Shown: positions 36,148-44,945 of the stretch, piece after piece
How positions within the stretch are numbered: the first letter of the stretch is position 1
Layout of the letters: each line of letters starts with the position of its first letter
DNA from: Pseudomonas sp. Bout1
GTDB lineage: Bacteria; Pseudomonadota; Gammaproteobacteria; Pseudomonadales; Pseudomonadaceae
Assembly (NCBI RefSeq): GCF_034314165.1
Contig: NZ_JAVIWK010000001.1
Coordinates: forward strand, 6,897,001-6,961,000
Direction of reading: 5' to 3'
DNA: 64,000 nt
Made by a program: the position numbers and the translations under genes
Notes under the pieces: model-generated
What the model saw: only the letters and a program-made list of their open reading frames with translations
Told to the model about the DNA's origin: nothing
Databases searched by the model: none

Positions 36148-37386
36148 TTAGTCCACAGAAACAGCAAGAGCCGATGCCCGGTAGTTGCGCCCGACGAACC
36201 GATAGTCACCGTTGGCGTCCTGTTGCATCAGGTCGCCGGTGGCAAACCAGCCGTTTCGGGTGTGGCTGATGATGTCTCCGGGGCCGGTCCAGTAGCCGAG
36301 GCTCAGGTTCGGGCCGCGCAGGTGCAGCTCGCCCACCGTGCCTTGGGCGACGTCCTCGCCTGTGGCATCCACCAGCCGTGTACGGCCAGACACTCCACGC
36401 AAGGCGCCAAAATCCTCGCCAAAGACCGTGCTGCCAATGCACTCGGTCAAACCGTAGGTATTGCCCAGCGGGAGGTTGAAAGTGTTTTCGAAGGCTTCGG
36501 CAACCTGCCGTAGGCAAGTATTACCGCCCACACCGCAGGTGCGCAGTGAGCTGATATCGCGAGGCCGCTTACGCTGCGCCTGCACCAGCGGCATGCAGGT
36601 AAACGGCGCGACAAACAGGGTGGTGCCGCTGTGCTGTTCGACGGCATCGAGTACGGTGTCGGCATCAAAATGGCTGATCAACACTTCCTGGCAGCCGTGA
36701 ATCATCGACGCCAGCATCAGCAGTGTTCCCGAGACATAGGCCACCGAGGTGCAGCCGATGACGCTCGCTTCAGGCCCAAGGGGCCAGGCCGTCAGGGCGC
36801 CAATCACGTGGGAAACCACGCGCTGGTTATACGCCACCAGCTTTGGCATGCCCGTGGTGCCGGAGGTGGCGAGCAGCAGGAAGGTGGAGTCGATATCCAC
36901 AGGCAGCGAAACCTCTGTGCGCGAGGCGTAGCCCTGTAGATGACGCCAGGAGCGCGGGCCTCGGTCGCTGGCATCGAAGGTGCGAATGTGCGTTGTCTTG
37001 AGTAGGGAGACAACCTGCTGCAGTTCCATTTCATGGATAAACAACGCAGGGCGCAGCCAGCCCAGGAACTCATTCAACTCATGGGCCTTGAACTCGATCT
37101 TCAACGGCACCACGATCGCGCTCGTGATCATCGCGGCAAACAGGAACACCGCGTACACCGGTGAAGTTCTGACAGACAGCACAATACGCTCGCCCGGAAC
37201 AATGCCCGCACGGCGTAACCCGGTGCTCAGGCACGCGACTTCGCTGGCAAGGCGGTGATAGGACCAGACGTCACCGTCGGCAATCAAGGCCACCGCGTTG
37301 GGGCGCTCGGCAGCATGGCGGAACAGCGCTTGCAGCGGTGTTTCAGAAGGCGACAGGGTTTGCGCAGCAGCGAAGCAGGTCAGCAT
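36148..37386 (-). CDS. AMP-dependent synthetase-like protein, C-terminally truncated
   Basis: A 412-aa member of the adenylate-forming family (acyl-CoA synthetases and NRPS A domains). The N-terminal core is complete, with the P-loop LLATSGTTGMPK near residue 170, the NTYGLTE motif near 315 and GWFATGDL near 385. The chain stops about ten residues after the point where the hinge (FVGRNYR) begins, so the small C-terminal subdomain with the catalytic Lys is absent; the family is usually 500 aa or more. It may be unable to form the adenylate, or its C-terminal part may be supplied elsewhere. No partner gene is visible. Possibly a degraded gene. Confidence 0.75.
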   Translation of the reverse strand: MLTCFAAAQTLSPSETPLQALFRHAAERPNAVALIADGDVWSYHRLASEVACLSTGLRRAGIVPGERIVLSVRTSPVYAVFLFAAMITSAIVVPLKIEFKAHELNEFLGWLRPALFIHEMELQQVVSLLKTTHIRTFDASDRGPRSWRHLQGYASRTEVSLPVDIDSTFLLLATSGTTGMPKLVAYNQRVVSHVIGALTAWPLGPEASVIGCTSVAYVSGTLLMLASMIHGCQEVLISHFDADTVLDAVEQHSGTTLFVAPFTCMPLVQAQRKRPRDISSLRTCGVGGNTCLRQVAEAFENTFNLPLGNTYGLTECIGSTVFGEDFGALRGVSGRTRLVDATGEDVAQGTVGELHLRGPNLSLGYWTGPGDIISHTRNGWFATGDLMQQDANGDYRFVGRNYRASALAVSVD

Positions 37387-37496
37387 GGACGTTTTCCAGG
37401 GGCCAGGTCAGGGGCCGCGCAACGGTGCGCGGACTCCACAAGGGAACACGCGGTGCTGGCGGTTTATTCCGTGAAATTCCTGGCCCCTGAAAAAGC

Positions 37497-37521
37497 AAAA
37501 CCCCCGAAGATCGGGGGTTTT
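37497..37521. terminator. Bidirectional Rho-independent terminator
   Basis: AAAACCCCCGA and TCGGGGGTTTT form an 11-bp perfect stem with a three-base loop, with A and T runs on both sides. It lies just outside the left inverted repeat of the 37.5-53.2 kb island. Confidence 0.8.
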
Positions 37522-37523
37522 GA

Positions 37524-37658
37524 ATTTAGAGAATTAAAACTGTCGCGACAGGGGTACGTGTTTCGCAGCCTGCAGCTTCTTGTAGAGGAAACGCAAAACT
37601 GTCGCAACCGCCCAAAAATCCGTTTCGGGCATATTTTCTAGAGAATTAAAACTGTCGC
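37524..37658 (+). repeat. Left-end repeats of the 15.7-kb island
   Basis: Three direct copies of AAAACTGTCGC are present, ending at 37546, 37605 and 37658 (spacing 59 and 53). The outermost copy is part of a 23-base unit (37524-37546) whose perfect inverse lies at 53223-53245. The third copy shares TAGAGAATTAAAACTGTCGC with the first. Multiple spaced repeats at an end are typical of the transposase sites of Tn7- and Tn5053-like elements. No transposase is near. Confidence 0.75.
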
Positions 37659-37860
37659 AGCCAGAAACGACAAGGCTTTGCGGATATCCGACGAACACGA
37701 TCAGTGCCTACGCCACCTTGGTTTCCCAAGTTCAAAACAGGATGCGTGTGAGGAACATCGAGCATCCAGAGTTGCGAGCTCAACTTGAACGGGGTTCGCG
37801 TAAAATCACTTTGCATAAAATCGATATATCGATTTAGCCTAAAGTGATGATCTTGAGCAC
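37659..37860. other. AT-richer gap at the left end of the island
   Basis: About 200 bases without a credible gene, lower in GC than its neighbours. Apart from the end repeats before it and the terminator after it, I see nothing in it. Confidence 0.5.
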
Positions 37861-37898
37861 AAAAAAAGCCCCCCGACTTGCTATCAAGTGCGGGGGGC
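37861..37898 (-). terminator. Rho-independent terminator of the 70-aa gene
   Basis: Read on the minus strand, a stem of GCCCCCCG/CGGGGGGC with a further ACTTG/CAAGT pairing is followed by seven T. It lies 39 bases after the stop of the small gene at 37937-38149. Confidence 0.85.
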
Positions 37899-37936
37899 GA
37901 TTGAACATAAGTGGTGTTATTGGTAACGCGGGGGGC

Positions 37937-38149
37937 TCACCCCGGCGCGCCTTCTTCCCATGGCATCGGCTCGCCTTCGCGCGCTCGCATCTGACACGAC
38001 TCAGCACATTGGCGATGCGTGTGCAAGTTCGCTTCAGCCAGGCGCTGAATGCGCTCTTTGACTTCCTCCGGCTTCAAGTCCGGGCGCCACGTGCAAATCC
38101 CTTGGATAATCCGTTCAAAGGCGATTTCCTCGGCAGCCAGCTTTTGCAT
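37937..38149 (-). CDS. Small hypothetical protein, 70 aa
   Basis: A 70-aa cytosolic protein, rich in Glu, Arg and Ala, with two Cys near the middle (QCAESCQ) and a predicted helical N-terminal half. An AAGGGAA stretch lies about 10 bases before the ATG and a strong terminator follows the stop, which supports a real transcript. I recognise no family. It is the first gene inside the left end of the island and stands alone. Confidence 0.6.
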   Translation of the reverse strand: MQKLAAEEIAFERIIQGICTWRPDLKPEEVKERIQRLAEANLHTHRQCAESCQMRAREGEPMPWEEGAPG

Positions 38150-38690
38150 GGCGGGGTTCCCTTTCTTTCGAAATTCTGTTTATTGAAATGCTGACCACAG
38201 CTGATAAGTCGCATAACAATTGGGGCAATCCCGTGCGATTTCCCACCTGTGATCTAAAAATGGTTTAGAGCAAATTCTGAGGCGCTGAGGAATTCATTCA
38301 AAGTATCTGCTCAAGTCACCTGCAAACAGCGGGTCAGGTAGAGTGCAATTTCTCAATAGCGTTGCGCAGCGGACTTTGAATTTCATTGCATCACGTATAC
38401 CTTCCGACAGCTCAATTTCTCTCACCTCACGAGTACGATGGATGACGCCTCTCGGCTCCACGACGCTCAAGGTTTGCTTCGGTGCGTATGAAAAAACCTA
38501 CGCTTCTGTGGGAAAAGCCCTTCGCCAGTTTTCCCATTCAGTAGGCAGACTATGCTTATCTCACGTAGGAAATTTCTCTGTTTCAAACCAGTGCTGTAAA
38601 TTCTTTTACCGTAAAGCTCTGGGTTTGCCATCAACGGAAGCAACACTTATCCCGCGTGACTAACCGTATCTAACCCCTTACAGGTTCGCC
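38150..38690 (+). promoter_or_regulatory. Long regulatory region before the response regulator gene
   Basis: About 540 bases with no credible gene. It holds a palindromic TCCTAC-type site at 38488-38521 and two further half-matches (TTTTCCCATTCAGTAGG at 38529-38545 and CGTAGGAAATTT near 38564). A TATGCT about 30 bases after the main site could be a -10 element. The arrangement suggests autoregulation of the response regulator. Confidence 0.5.
38488..38521. promoter_or_regulatory. BvgA/EvgA-type operator upstream of the response regulator gene
   Basis: ATGAAAAAACCTAC, six bases, then GTGGGAAAA. It is aligned base for base with the perfect palindrome at 47041-47074 (CCTAC-N6-GTAGG). It lies 170 bp before the regulator start. 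Confidence 0.55.
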
Positions 38691-39317
38691 ATGCCAAAAG
38701 CGCTAGTTGTCGACGACCACTTCTTCATCCGCTCAGCAGTTAAGACCATGCTGGAGCAGGAACACTTTCAGATCGTTGGCGAAGCCGACAATGGCGCCGA
38801 TGCCATTCAGTTGTCCCGCGAGCACGCGCCAGACCTGATAATTCTCGACATTTCCATGCCCAAGCTCGATGGCCTGGAAGTCATCGGTCGTATCCAGGGA
38901 TTGGGGCTCAATACCCGGATTCTTGTCCTGACATCCCAGCCCGCCGCACTGTTTGCCACGCGCTGCATGAAAGCCGGTGCCGCGGGTTATGTGTCGAAAA
39001 CCGACGATTTGAATGAAGTGCTGCGGGCGGTGAAGGCCGTGATGGGCGGCTTCACGTTTTTCCCCAACCTCAACACCGCCTCGGTGCGCGCATCAGACAT
39101 TGAGACCACCGAACTCGACTTGATCAAAAGCCTCTCCGACCGCGAACTGGCGGTGCTGCAGCACTTGGCCTGGGGTAGCAGCAACAAGGAAATTGGCGAT
39201 CTTTTGCTGATCAGCAGCAAAACCGTGAGCACCTATAAAACGCGACTGATTCAGAAGCTCAACGTCAAATCTGTGGTTTATCTGGCAGAGTTTGCCAAGC
39301 GTAATCATCTAATTTAA
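38691..39317 (+). CDS. LuxR-type response regulator (BvgA/EvgA-like)
   Basis: A 208-aa two-component regulator. The receiver domain (1-120) has the acidic pair Asp8-Asp9, the phosphorylation site Asp53 (LIILDISMPKLDG) and the conserved Thr/Lys region. The C-terminal NarL/LuxR-type helix-turn-helix (about 145-205) includes LSDRELAVLQHLAWG and SSKTVSTYKTRLIQKL. The stop is directly followed by the ATG of the large hybrid kinase, so the two form a pair. It is expected to bind TCCTAC-type palindromes found upstream of itself, the receiver gene and the pilin gene. Confidence 0.9.
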   Translation: MPKALVVDDHFFIRSAVKTMLEQEHFQIVGEADNGADAIQLSREHAPDLIILDISMPKLDGLEVIGRIQGLGLNTRILVLTSQPAALFATRCMKAGAAGYVSKTDDLNEVLRAVKAVMGGFTFFPNLNTASVRASDIETTELDLIKSLSDRELAVLQHLAWGSSNKEIGDLLLISSKTVSTYKTRLIQKLNVKSVVYLAEFAKRNHLI

Positions 39318-42300
39318 ATGAAGACTCTCTACGGACGATGGTGGGCAGGATGGCTACTGGTGGGCCAGTTGTGGTTCGCCGGGACGAGCTATGCCGACAC
39401 CGAAACGTTGCGCCTGCTCGGGCGTTCCAAGGTAGACAATTACAGCGTCGAACTGGACGAGAATGACTGGCGATGGCTGCGTCAGCACGAAGGCCTGGTG
39501 CTCGGAACTTCGGTGCCGGACTACGCGCCGTTTGACTTGAGTAACGACGGGCAAGATCTTGAAGGCATTACCGCGGACTTTGCCGGGCTGCTGTCCGAGT
39601 TGCTGCATGTGCCGATCACCGTGCGTCGTTATGACTCCCGATCCCAGGTTATCGAGGCGCTGAAAAACGGCGAGATCGATCTTCTGGGTACCGCTAACGG
39701 TTTTGAGGCCGCCGACCCGACACTGATCGCTTCTACGCCTTACGCTGAAGACCAGCCGACTCTGGTGATTCGCAGCAACGACAACCCGGAAAGCGAAGTT
39801 CTCGCGCCGGATCTGGCAGGCAAGCAAGTGGCAATGCTTTACCACTACCTGCCAGCTGACAAAGTACGGGCGTTTTACCCAAAGGCCAATCTGCAACTTT
39901 TCCCGTCTACCTTGAGTGCCATCGGAGCTGTCGCCTTCGGCCAGGCCGATGTGTACCTGGGCGATGCGATCAGTACCAATTACCTTATCAATAAGAATTA
40001 CTTGAACAATGTGCAACTGGCGGACTTTTCACAGATGGCAGGCAGCCATTTTGCCTTTGCCCTGAGGTCCGCGAACACGCAGCTAAAAAGGATCGTCGAT
40101 AAGGCGCTGGCGGTGATTCCGGCCAGTGAACGCATGACCATCGAGCGCCGCTGGAGCGCCGGTGAAACCAGCATTCCCGGCAATCATCGATTGAACTTCA
40201 CGGCCGCCGAACAACGCTGGCTCAATGAGCATCCGCGCCTCAAAGTAGCGATTGTCGATACCTTCCTGCCGTTTTCGTTTTCCGACGAAAAAGATGACTT
40301 CCGTGGTATCGGCGCCGAGTTGCTGGCCAAAATCAGCCTGCGTACAGGGCTGCGTTTCCAAGTGGTGCGCACCCGCTCGGTCGAGGAGTTGGCCAATACC
40401 GTGACCAATGGTGAGGCCGATTTGATCGGCGCCATTGTTCCGAGTGCAGGCCGCGAGAACGTTCTGCGCTTTACCCGACCTTTTATCAGCAATCCTTATG
40501 TGTTGGTCAGCCGCAGCGAAACGGGTAGCCCGCTGACCCTCGACGATATGGGTGACAAGCGCCTGGCCGTAATTCCTGGCAGCACCATTGAAGAAAACAT
40601 CCGACACCAGTACCCCCGTATCCGGCTGTTGCCGGCACCAGACGTCGCCGAGACGCTGGCTATGGTTGCCAAGGGGGAAGCCGATGCCACCGTCAACCCG
40701 CTGATCAGTGCGCGTTACATCATCTCGCGGCAGTACCGCGACCAGTTGCGTGTTACCAGCACTGTAGGCACAGCGCCGGCACGCATTACGCTGGCCACCA
40801 ACCGTGGGGCACTGGAGCTGTACTCGATTCTCGACAAAGCCTTGTTGAGCATCCCCCCGGAAGAAATGGATGAACTCACCAGCCGCTGGCGTACCGAGGT
40901 ACTGGTGGACGGTAACTTCTGGCCGCGCTATCGCAGCATGATCATCCGCGGTTCAATCGTGCTCGGCCTGGTCCTGCTGCTGGCCGCTGGCTGGATTGCC
41001 TATCTGCGCTCGTTGATCCGCAAGCGTATCGCCGCCGAACAAGCCCTGAACGATCAGGTGGAGTTCATGCGCGTGTTGATCGACGGTACGCCGCACCCTA
41101 TCTATGTGCGTGACCGCGACGGTCGTATGCTGGTGTGCAACGCCAGCTATCTGAACGTCGTCGGGCTGCCCCGCGAAGCGGTGATTGGCACTCAGGTGGT
41201 GGATGGTTTGAGCGGTGACCAGGCCGAGGCCCGGGGTTATCACGACGACTACCTGCAGGTGATGAGAGACGGCGAGCCGCGTGTGCTGGACCGCCCGCTG
41301 ACCCTGCCCAATGGCAAACGCTTGACCATCTACCACTGGATGCTGCCGTACCGCGACAGTAAGGGTGAAGTCACCGGCATGATCGGAGGTTGGATCGACA
41401 TTAGCGAGCGTCAGATTCTCATGGAAGAACTGATCGAGGCCAAGGGCTCTGCTGATGACGCAAACCGCGCGAAGACCACGTTCCTCGCGACGATGAGCCA
41501 TGAAATTCGTACGCCGATGAACGCAGTGATCGGCATGTTGGAATTGGCGACCAAACGTGCAGACCAGGGCGTGATGGACCGCTTTGCTCTCGACGTAGCG
41601 TCGGGGGCCGCTCGGGGTTTACTCGACCTGATTGGGGACGTGCTGGACATCGCGCGTATCGAGTCCGGGCGCCTATCATTGTCGCCCCAGCGCGCCAACC
41701 TGCGGGAGCTAACCGAGTCGGTGGTCAGGATCTTCGAAGGGCTGGCGCAGCAGAAGCAGGTGCAATTGCTGGTGGACCTCGACCTTGGCCCGAACATGGA
41801 TGTGATGATCGATCCGCTGCGCTTCAAGCAGATTCTGTCCAACCTGTTGAGTAACGCGATCAAATTCACCGAGCGCGGCCGGGTGATGTTGAGCCTCAGT
41901 GTCACCGCGCCGAACGCGGATGACCGGGTTTCGGTGCGAATGCGGGTAGCAGACACCGGCATCGGTATCTCCGAGGCTGATCAGGCGCGACTGTTCAGTC
42001 CGTTTACCCAGGCGTCCAACAACAAGCTCTCGGCACGCAGCGGTTCTGGCCTGGGCCTGGTGATCTGCCGCACACTGTGTGAAATGATGGGTGGCCAGTT
42101 GCAGTTGCGCAGCGACTTGGGACAGGGCACCACGGTCGATGTCGGCTTTGAGTTGACTACCCTGACGCCCCTCAGCACTGCGCTTGTCACCGTAGTGGAA
42201 CCACTGTCGCAAATCGGCGCGCTGAATATCCTGATTGTCGACGACTACCCGGCCAACCGTATCTTGTTGAGCCAGCAGTTGAACTACTTGGGGCACCACG

Positions 42301-42974
42301 TCACTGACGCAGAAGACGGTGCCGATGGCTTGCGTGCCTGGCGTAACGACAGCTTCGATGTGGTGATTACTGACTGCAATATGCCGACTATGAACGGCTA
42401 CCAACTCGCCCAGGCGATTCGTGATGAGGAACGCGCCCGACAGTTGCAAGCGTGTCTGGTGTTGGGCTTTACCGCAAACGCCCAGCCTGAGGAACGTGGC
42501 CGTTGCCTTGAAGCCGGAATGGATGACTGCCTGTTCAAACCGATCAGTATCACTGACCTAAGCCAGCGCTTGGCGTCGGTCGAACCACGGTCCAGAGTGC
42601 AACCTTCAACCCCAATCAATCTAGATAGCCTCGACATGGATTTGTCCAGCCTCAAGCAGCTGGCACGTGGCGACAAGTCGACCATTCAACGGCTAGTAAA
42701 TGATCTGGCCCGCAGCACCGAGGAAGATCTGAGGCGCTTGTTGCGTCTTTACACCAGCGACGATTTGCAGGGGCTCGCCGACTTGGCACACCGTGTTAAG
42801 GGCGGGGCGCGGATCATCAAGGCGCAAAGCCTGATTCAGCAATGCGAGCAGCTGGAAACAGCCTGCAACAACGCAGATGCCGATGCGGTTACCGAAGCCG
42901 TTGATGCGGTGCAGCAGTCTATGGAAGCATTGAACGAGTCCCTCGAGACCTTGCGCGAAGCTGGCATGATCTAA
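39318..42974 (+). CDS. Unorthodox hybrid sensor kinase (BvgS/EvgS-like)
   Basis: A 1218-aa inner-membrane phosphorelay kinase. Order of parts: signal sequence, two periplasmic Venus-flytrap (SBP_bac_3) domains (about 50-275 and 290-515), a membrane helix near 541-563, a PAS domain (about 585-690), HisKA with His in MSHEIRTPMN near 728, HATPase (about 840-950), a receiver with ILIVDDYPAN near 970, and a C-terminal Hpt domain with AHRVKGGARI near 1157. This is the BvgS/EvgS plan. It starts on the base after the regulator's stop. The two flytraps suggest sensing of a small ligand or redox signal; which one is unknown. Confidence 0.93.
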   Translation: MKTLYGRWWAGWLLVGQLWFAGTSYADTETLRLLGRSKVDNYSVELDENDWRWLRQHEGLVLGTSVPDYAPFDLSNDGQDLEGITADFAGLLSELLHVPITVRRYDSRSQVIEALKNGEIDLLGTANGFEAADPTLIASTPYAEDQPTLVIRSNDNPESEVLAPDLAGKQVAMLYHYLPADKVRAFYPKANLQLFPSTLSAIGAVAFGQADVYLGDAISTNYLINKNYLNNVQLADFSQMAGSHFAFALRSANTQLKRIVDKALAVIPASERMTIERRWSAGETSIPGNHRLNFTAAEQRWLNEHPRLKVAIVDTFLPFSFSDEKDDFRGIGAELLAKISLRTGLRFQVVRTRSVEELANTVTNGEADLIGAIVPSAGRENVLRFTRPFISNPYVLVSRSETGSPLTLDDMGDKRLAVIPGSTIEENIRHQYPRIRLLPAPDVAETLAMVAKGEADATVNPLISARYIISRQYRDQLRVTSTVGTAPARITLATNRGALELYSILDKALLSIPPEEMDELTSRWRTEVLVDGNFWPRYRSMIIRGSIVLGLVLLLAAGWIAYLRSLIRKRIAAEQALNDQVEFMRVLIDGTPHPIYVRDRDGRMLVCNASYLNVVGLPREAVIGTQVVDGLSGDQAEARGYHDDYLQVMRDGEPRVLDRPLTLPNGKRLTIYHWMLPYRDSKGEVTGMIGGWIDISERQILMEELIEAKGSADDANRAKTTFLATMSHEIRTPMNAVIGMLELATKRADQGVMDRFALDVASGAARGLLDLIGDVLDIARIESGRLSLSPQRANLRELTESVVRIFEGLAQQKQVQLLVDLDLGPNMDVMIDPLRFKQILSNLLSNAIKFTERGRVMLSLSVTAPNADDRVSVRMRVADTGIGISEADQARLFSPFTQASNNKLSARSGSGLGLVICRTLCEMMGGQLQLRSDLGQGTTVDVGFELTTLTPLSTALVTVVEPLSQIGALNILIVDDYPANRILLSQQLNYLGHHVTDAEDGADGLRAWRNDSFDVVITDCNMPTMNGYQLAQAIRDEERARQLQACLVLGFTANAQPEERGRCLEAGMDDCLFKPISITDLSQRLASVEPRSRVQPSTPINLDSLDMDLSSLKQLARGDKSTIQRLVNDLARSTEEDLRRLLRLYTSDDLQGLADLAHRVKGGARIIKAQSLIQQCEQLETACNNADADAVTEAVDAVQQSMEALNESLETLREAGMI

Positions 42975-43004
42975 AAGTTTGCGGGTCGGACCGGCGCCTT
43001 CTCT

Positions 43005-43038
43005 CTGAAAAATCCTACACGAGCGTAGGATTTTTCAT
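43005..43038. promoter_or_regulatory. BvgA/EvgA-type palindrome after the kinase gene (operator and/or terminator)
   Basis: TGAAAAATCCTAC and GTAGGATTTTTCA form 13-base arms around a six-base spacer, the same layout as the sites at 38.49 and 47.04 kb. The arms also give a hairpin ending in T5, so the site could stop transcription of the kinase gene as well. A half-site TTTTCCTAC follows at 43053. Confidence 0.6.
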
Positions 43039-43215
43039 TCTTTCTCTAAGCATTTTCCTACCTAGCATGGGCGTATCGCTTGAAGTCGAGCGAAACCTCC
43101 ATGCTTTGCCGTGGGCGGTTTTTTGAACCTGAAGTTACTTTTTGTCCCGCTTGATCGCGGGAAGTTTTCTGTCGACACCTTCTGATCCATGTACCTCCTT
43201 TCCTTGCTGAAGACG

Positions 43216-43599
43216 ATGCCCGTGGCCATACCTCCATTACGTATTTTGATTGCTGATAAACAGCACTACCAATGCCGATTGATCGAGAAATGCCTGAACC
43301 TGCTCGGCCAATTCCGCATAGCGCCGGTGTGCTCTTTTCAGGAACTGGACCAGGTCACGCAGTCGCCAGGGTTGGTATTTGATCTTGTGGTGCTGAATGC
43401 CGACTTAACCCGTGAAGCGGGCATTGATGCTGGCCTGTTCTGCCAACAAAACGTCAATGTGCGCAACGCCCTGATCTACGGCGACGACTACCTGCTGTTG
43501 CGCGAATCCGCACCAACCGGAAAGTGGGGCACGCTGATGATGGCAAGGTCGGCAGACCTCTACACCCTGATGCGCGCCTTGGGCGACATCCAGCGTTAG
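43216..43599 (+). CDS. Stand-alone degenerate receiver domain protein
   Basis: A short receiver-like protein (127 aa from ATG 43216; 136 aa from ATG 43189). The N-terminal strand ILIADKQ and a later DLVVLNADL match a response-regulator receiver, but the phospho-accepting Asp is replaced by Asn (VVLNAD). It has no output domain. The start at 43216 is preferred because the family begins near LRILIAD. It lies between the kinase and the lipoprotein genes, after the operator at 43005-43038. It may bind the kinase's Hpt or receiver partner as a decoy; that is inference. Confidence 0.65.
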   Translation: MPVAIPPLRILIADKQHYQCRLIEKCLNLLGQFRIAPVCSFQELDQVTQSPGLVFDLVVLNADLTREAGIDAGLFCQQNVNVRNALIYGDDYLLLRESAPTGKWGTLMMARSADLYTLMRALGDIQR

Positions 43600-43698
43600 A
43601 AATTCGCGATGCGTGACGGCTTGGTCGTCGCGCTGACCGATGTTGTTCGCTGCCGGGGCCTTACCTGCGCAGTTATAAAAATGCTTAGGAGTCAAACC

Positions 43699-44091
43699 AT
43701 GAAGATGACCACTATGAGCAAGCGCATCAGCCGCTCAGCCTGGGCCGTAATCGTTGCAGGAGTATTGGCGGGATGCGCCAGTGCACCACCGCCTGCCGAG
43801 AAAATCTCCTTGGCCCGCGACGCGGTCGAGCGTGCTGTGTCAGCGCAAGCGACGCAATTCGCGCCGCTTGAAATGAAGACCGCTCAGGACAAGTTGGCCC
43901 GCATGGAGCAGGCCATAGGGGAAAAGAATTACGTCCAGGTCAGCACGCTCGCCGAGCAGATCGAGGCCGACGCCAACGTGGCTGAAGCCAAGGCACAAGC
44001 CGTACGTAAGCAGCAGGTCTTGAAGCAGGCGCAGGAGGGCATCCAGGTCCTCAAGCAGGAAATGCTCAACGCCCCTGATGCCACCCACTGA
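43699..44091 (+). CDS. DUF4398 lipoprotein
   Basis: A 130-aa lipoprotein with lipobox VLAGCAS (Cys near 26) and a helical Ala/Gln/Lys-rich DUF4398 domain. AGGAG lies 7 bases before the ATG at 43699, which decides the start over upstream in-frame starts. The stop is followed 10 bases later by the OmpA-family gene with the same DUF4398 N-terminal region, so they are likely partners in the outer membrane or periplasm. Function unknown. Confidence 0.82.
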   Translation: MKMTTMSKRISRSAWAVIVAGVLAGCASAPPPAEKISLARDAVERAVSAQATQFAPLEMKTAQDKLARMEQAIGEKNYVQVSTLAEQIEADANVAEAKAQAVRKQQVLKQAQEGIQVLKQEMLNAPDATH

Positions 44092-44101
44092 GGATCACCT
44101 T

Positions 44102-44875
44102 ATGCGTTCTACTCTGTTTATTCCGGTAGTTTCAGTCTTGAGCCTGGCGCTGGCTGGTTGTGCAACCCCTCCGGAAAACCCGCAGTTGCTGCAAGCCCGT
44201 AGCGATTTTTCCAGCCTGCAGCAAAAGCCGGCATCCAGCACCTTGGCGGCCGTCGAAACGCGTGTTGCTTCTAATGCCCTTGATCGTGCAAACCAAGCCT
44301 CCATTCATAGCCGCACCGATCCGCAGGTTGACCAATTAGCGTACCTTGCATCGCAAAAGATCGCCCTCGCCGAGCAAGCCATTGCTGGCCGGCAAACCGA
44401 CGCAAAGCTTGATGACATTGCGGTACAGCGCACCCAGGTGCAACTCGACGTGCGTACTGCGCAGCTTAAGGCGCTGCAGGCCATGAACGCTAAGCCATCA
44501 GATCGCGGTCAAGTCATCACCTTCGGCGACGTGCTATTTGACACCTCCAGGGCAGAGTTGAAGCCTGGCAGCCAGCGTGACTTGCAGGGCCTGGCGGACT
44601 TCCTGGCGCAGAACCCGGAACGCAAGATTCGCGTCGAAGGTTTCACCGACAGCACAGGCGGTGACGCCTTCAACCAGAGCTTGTCTGAGCGTCGTGCCCA
44701 AGCAGTGGCGCGGGGTCTGGAGCAGTTGGGCGTGGGTATTGAGCGCATTACTGTAGTGGGTTATGGCAAGCAGTTTCCTGTGGCCGACAACGCCAGCGCG
44801 CAATCACGTCAATTGAACCGTCGGGTAGAAGTGATCGTCTCCAACGATGCTTCCGCTGTTAACACTCGTCGGTAA
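44102..44875 (+). CDS. OmpA-family lipoprotein with DUF4398 N-terminus
   Basis: A 257-aa outer-membrane lipoprotein: lipobox ALAGCAT (Cys near 20), an Ala/Gln-rich DUF4398 helical region (about 25-135) and a C-terminal OmpA domain (about 140-255) that binds peptidoglycan, with FGDVLFDTSRAEL, VEGFTDSTGG and NRRVEVIVS. AGGATC lies before the ATG at 44102. It may anchor the outer membrane to the wall near the fimbrial machinery. Confidence 0.87.
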   Translation: MRSTLFIPVVSVLSLALAGCATPPENPQLLQARSDFSSLQQKPASSTLAAVETRVASNALDRANQASIHSRTDPQVDQLAYLASQKIALAEQAIAGRQTDAKLDDIAVQRTQVQLDVRTAQLKALQAMNAKPSDRGQVITFGDVLFDTSRAELKPGSQRDLQGLADFLAQNPERKIRVEGFTDSTGGDAFNQSLSERRAQAVARGLEQLGVGIERITVVGYGKQFPVADNASAQSRQLNRRVEVIVSNDASAVNTRR

Positions 44876-44945
44876 AAACCTCCCTGCATAACGGCTCGGC
44901 GCCTGCCAAGCGCCGAAGTTCGTCACCCCGCGCGAAACCACTGCC

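Noticed and set aside
38343..38663. 106-codon frame before the response regulator
   Set aside because: Covers the operator sites, starts at GTG without a ribosome site and resembles no protein.
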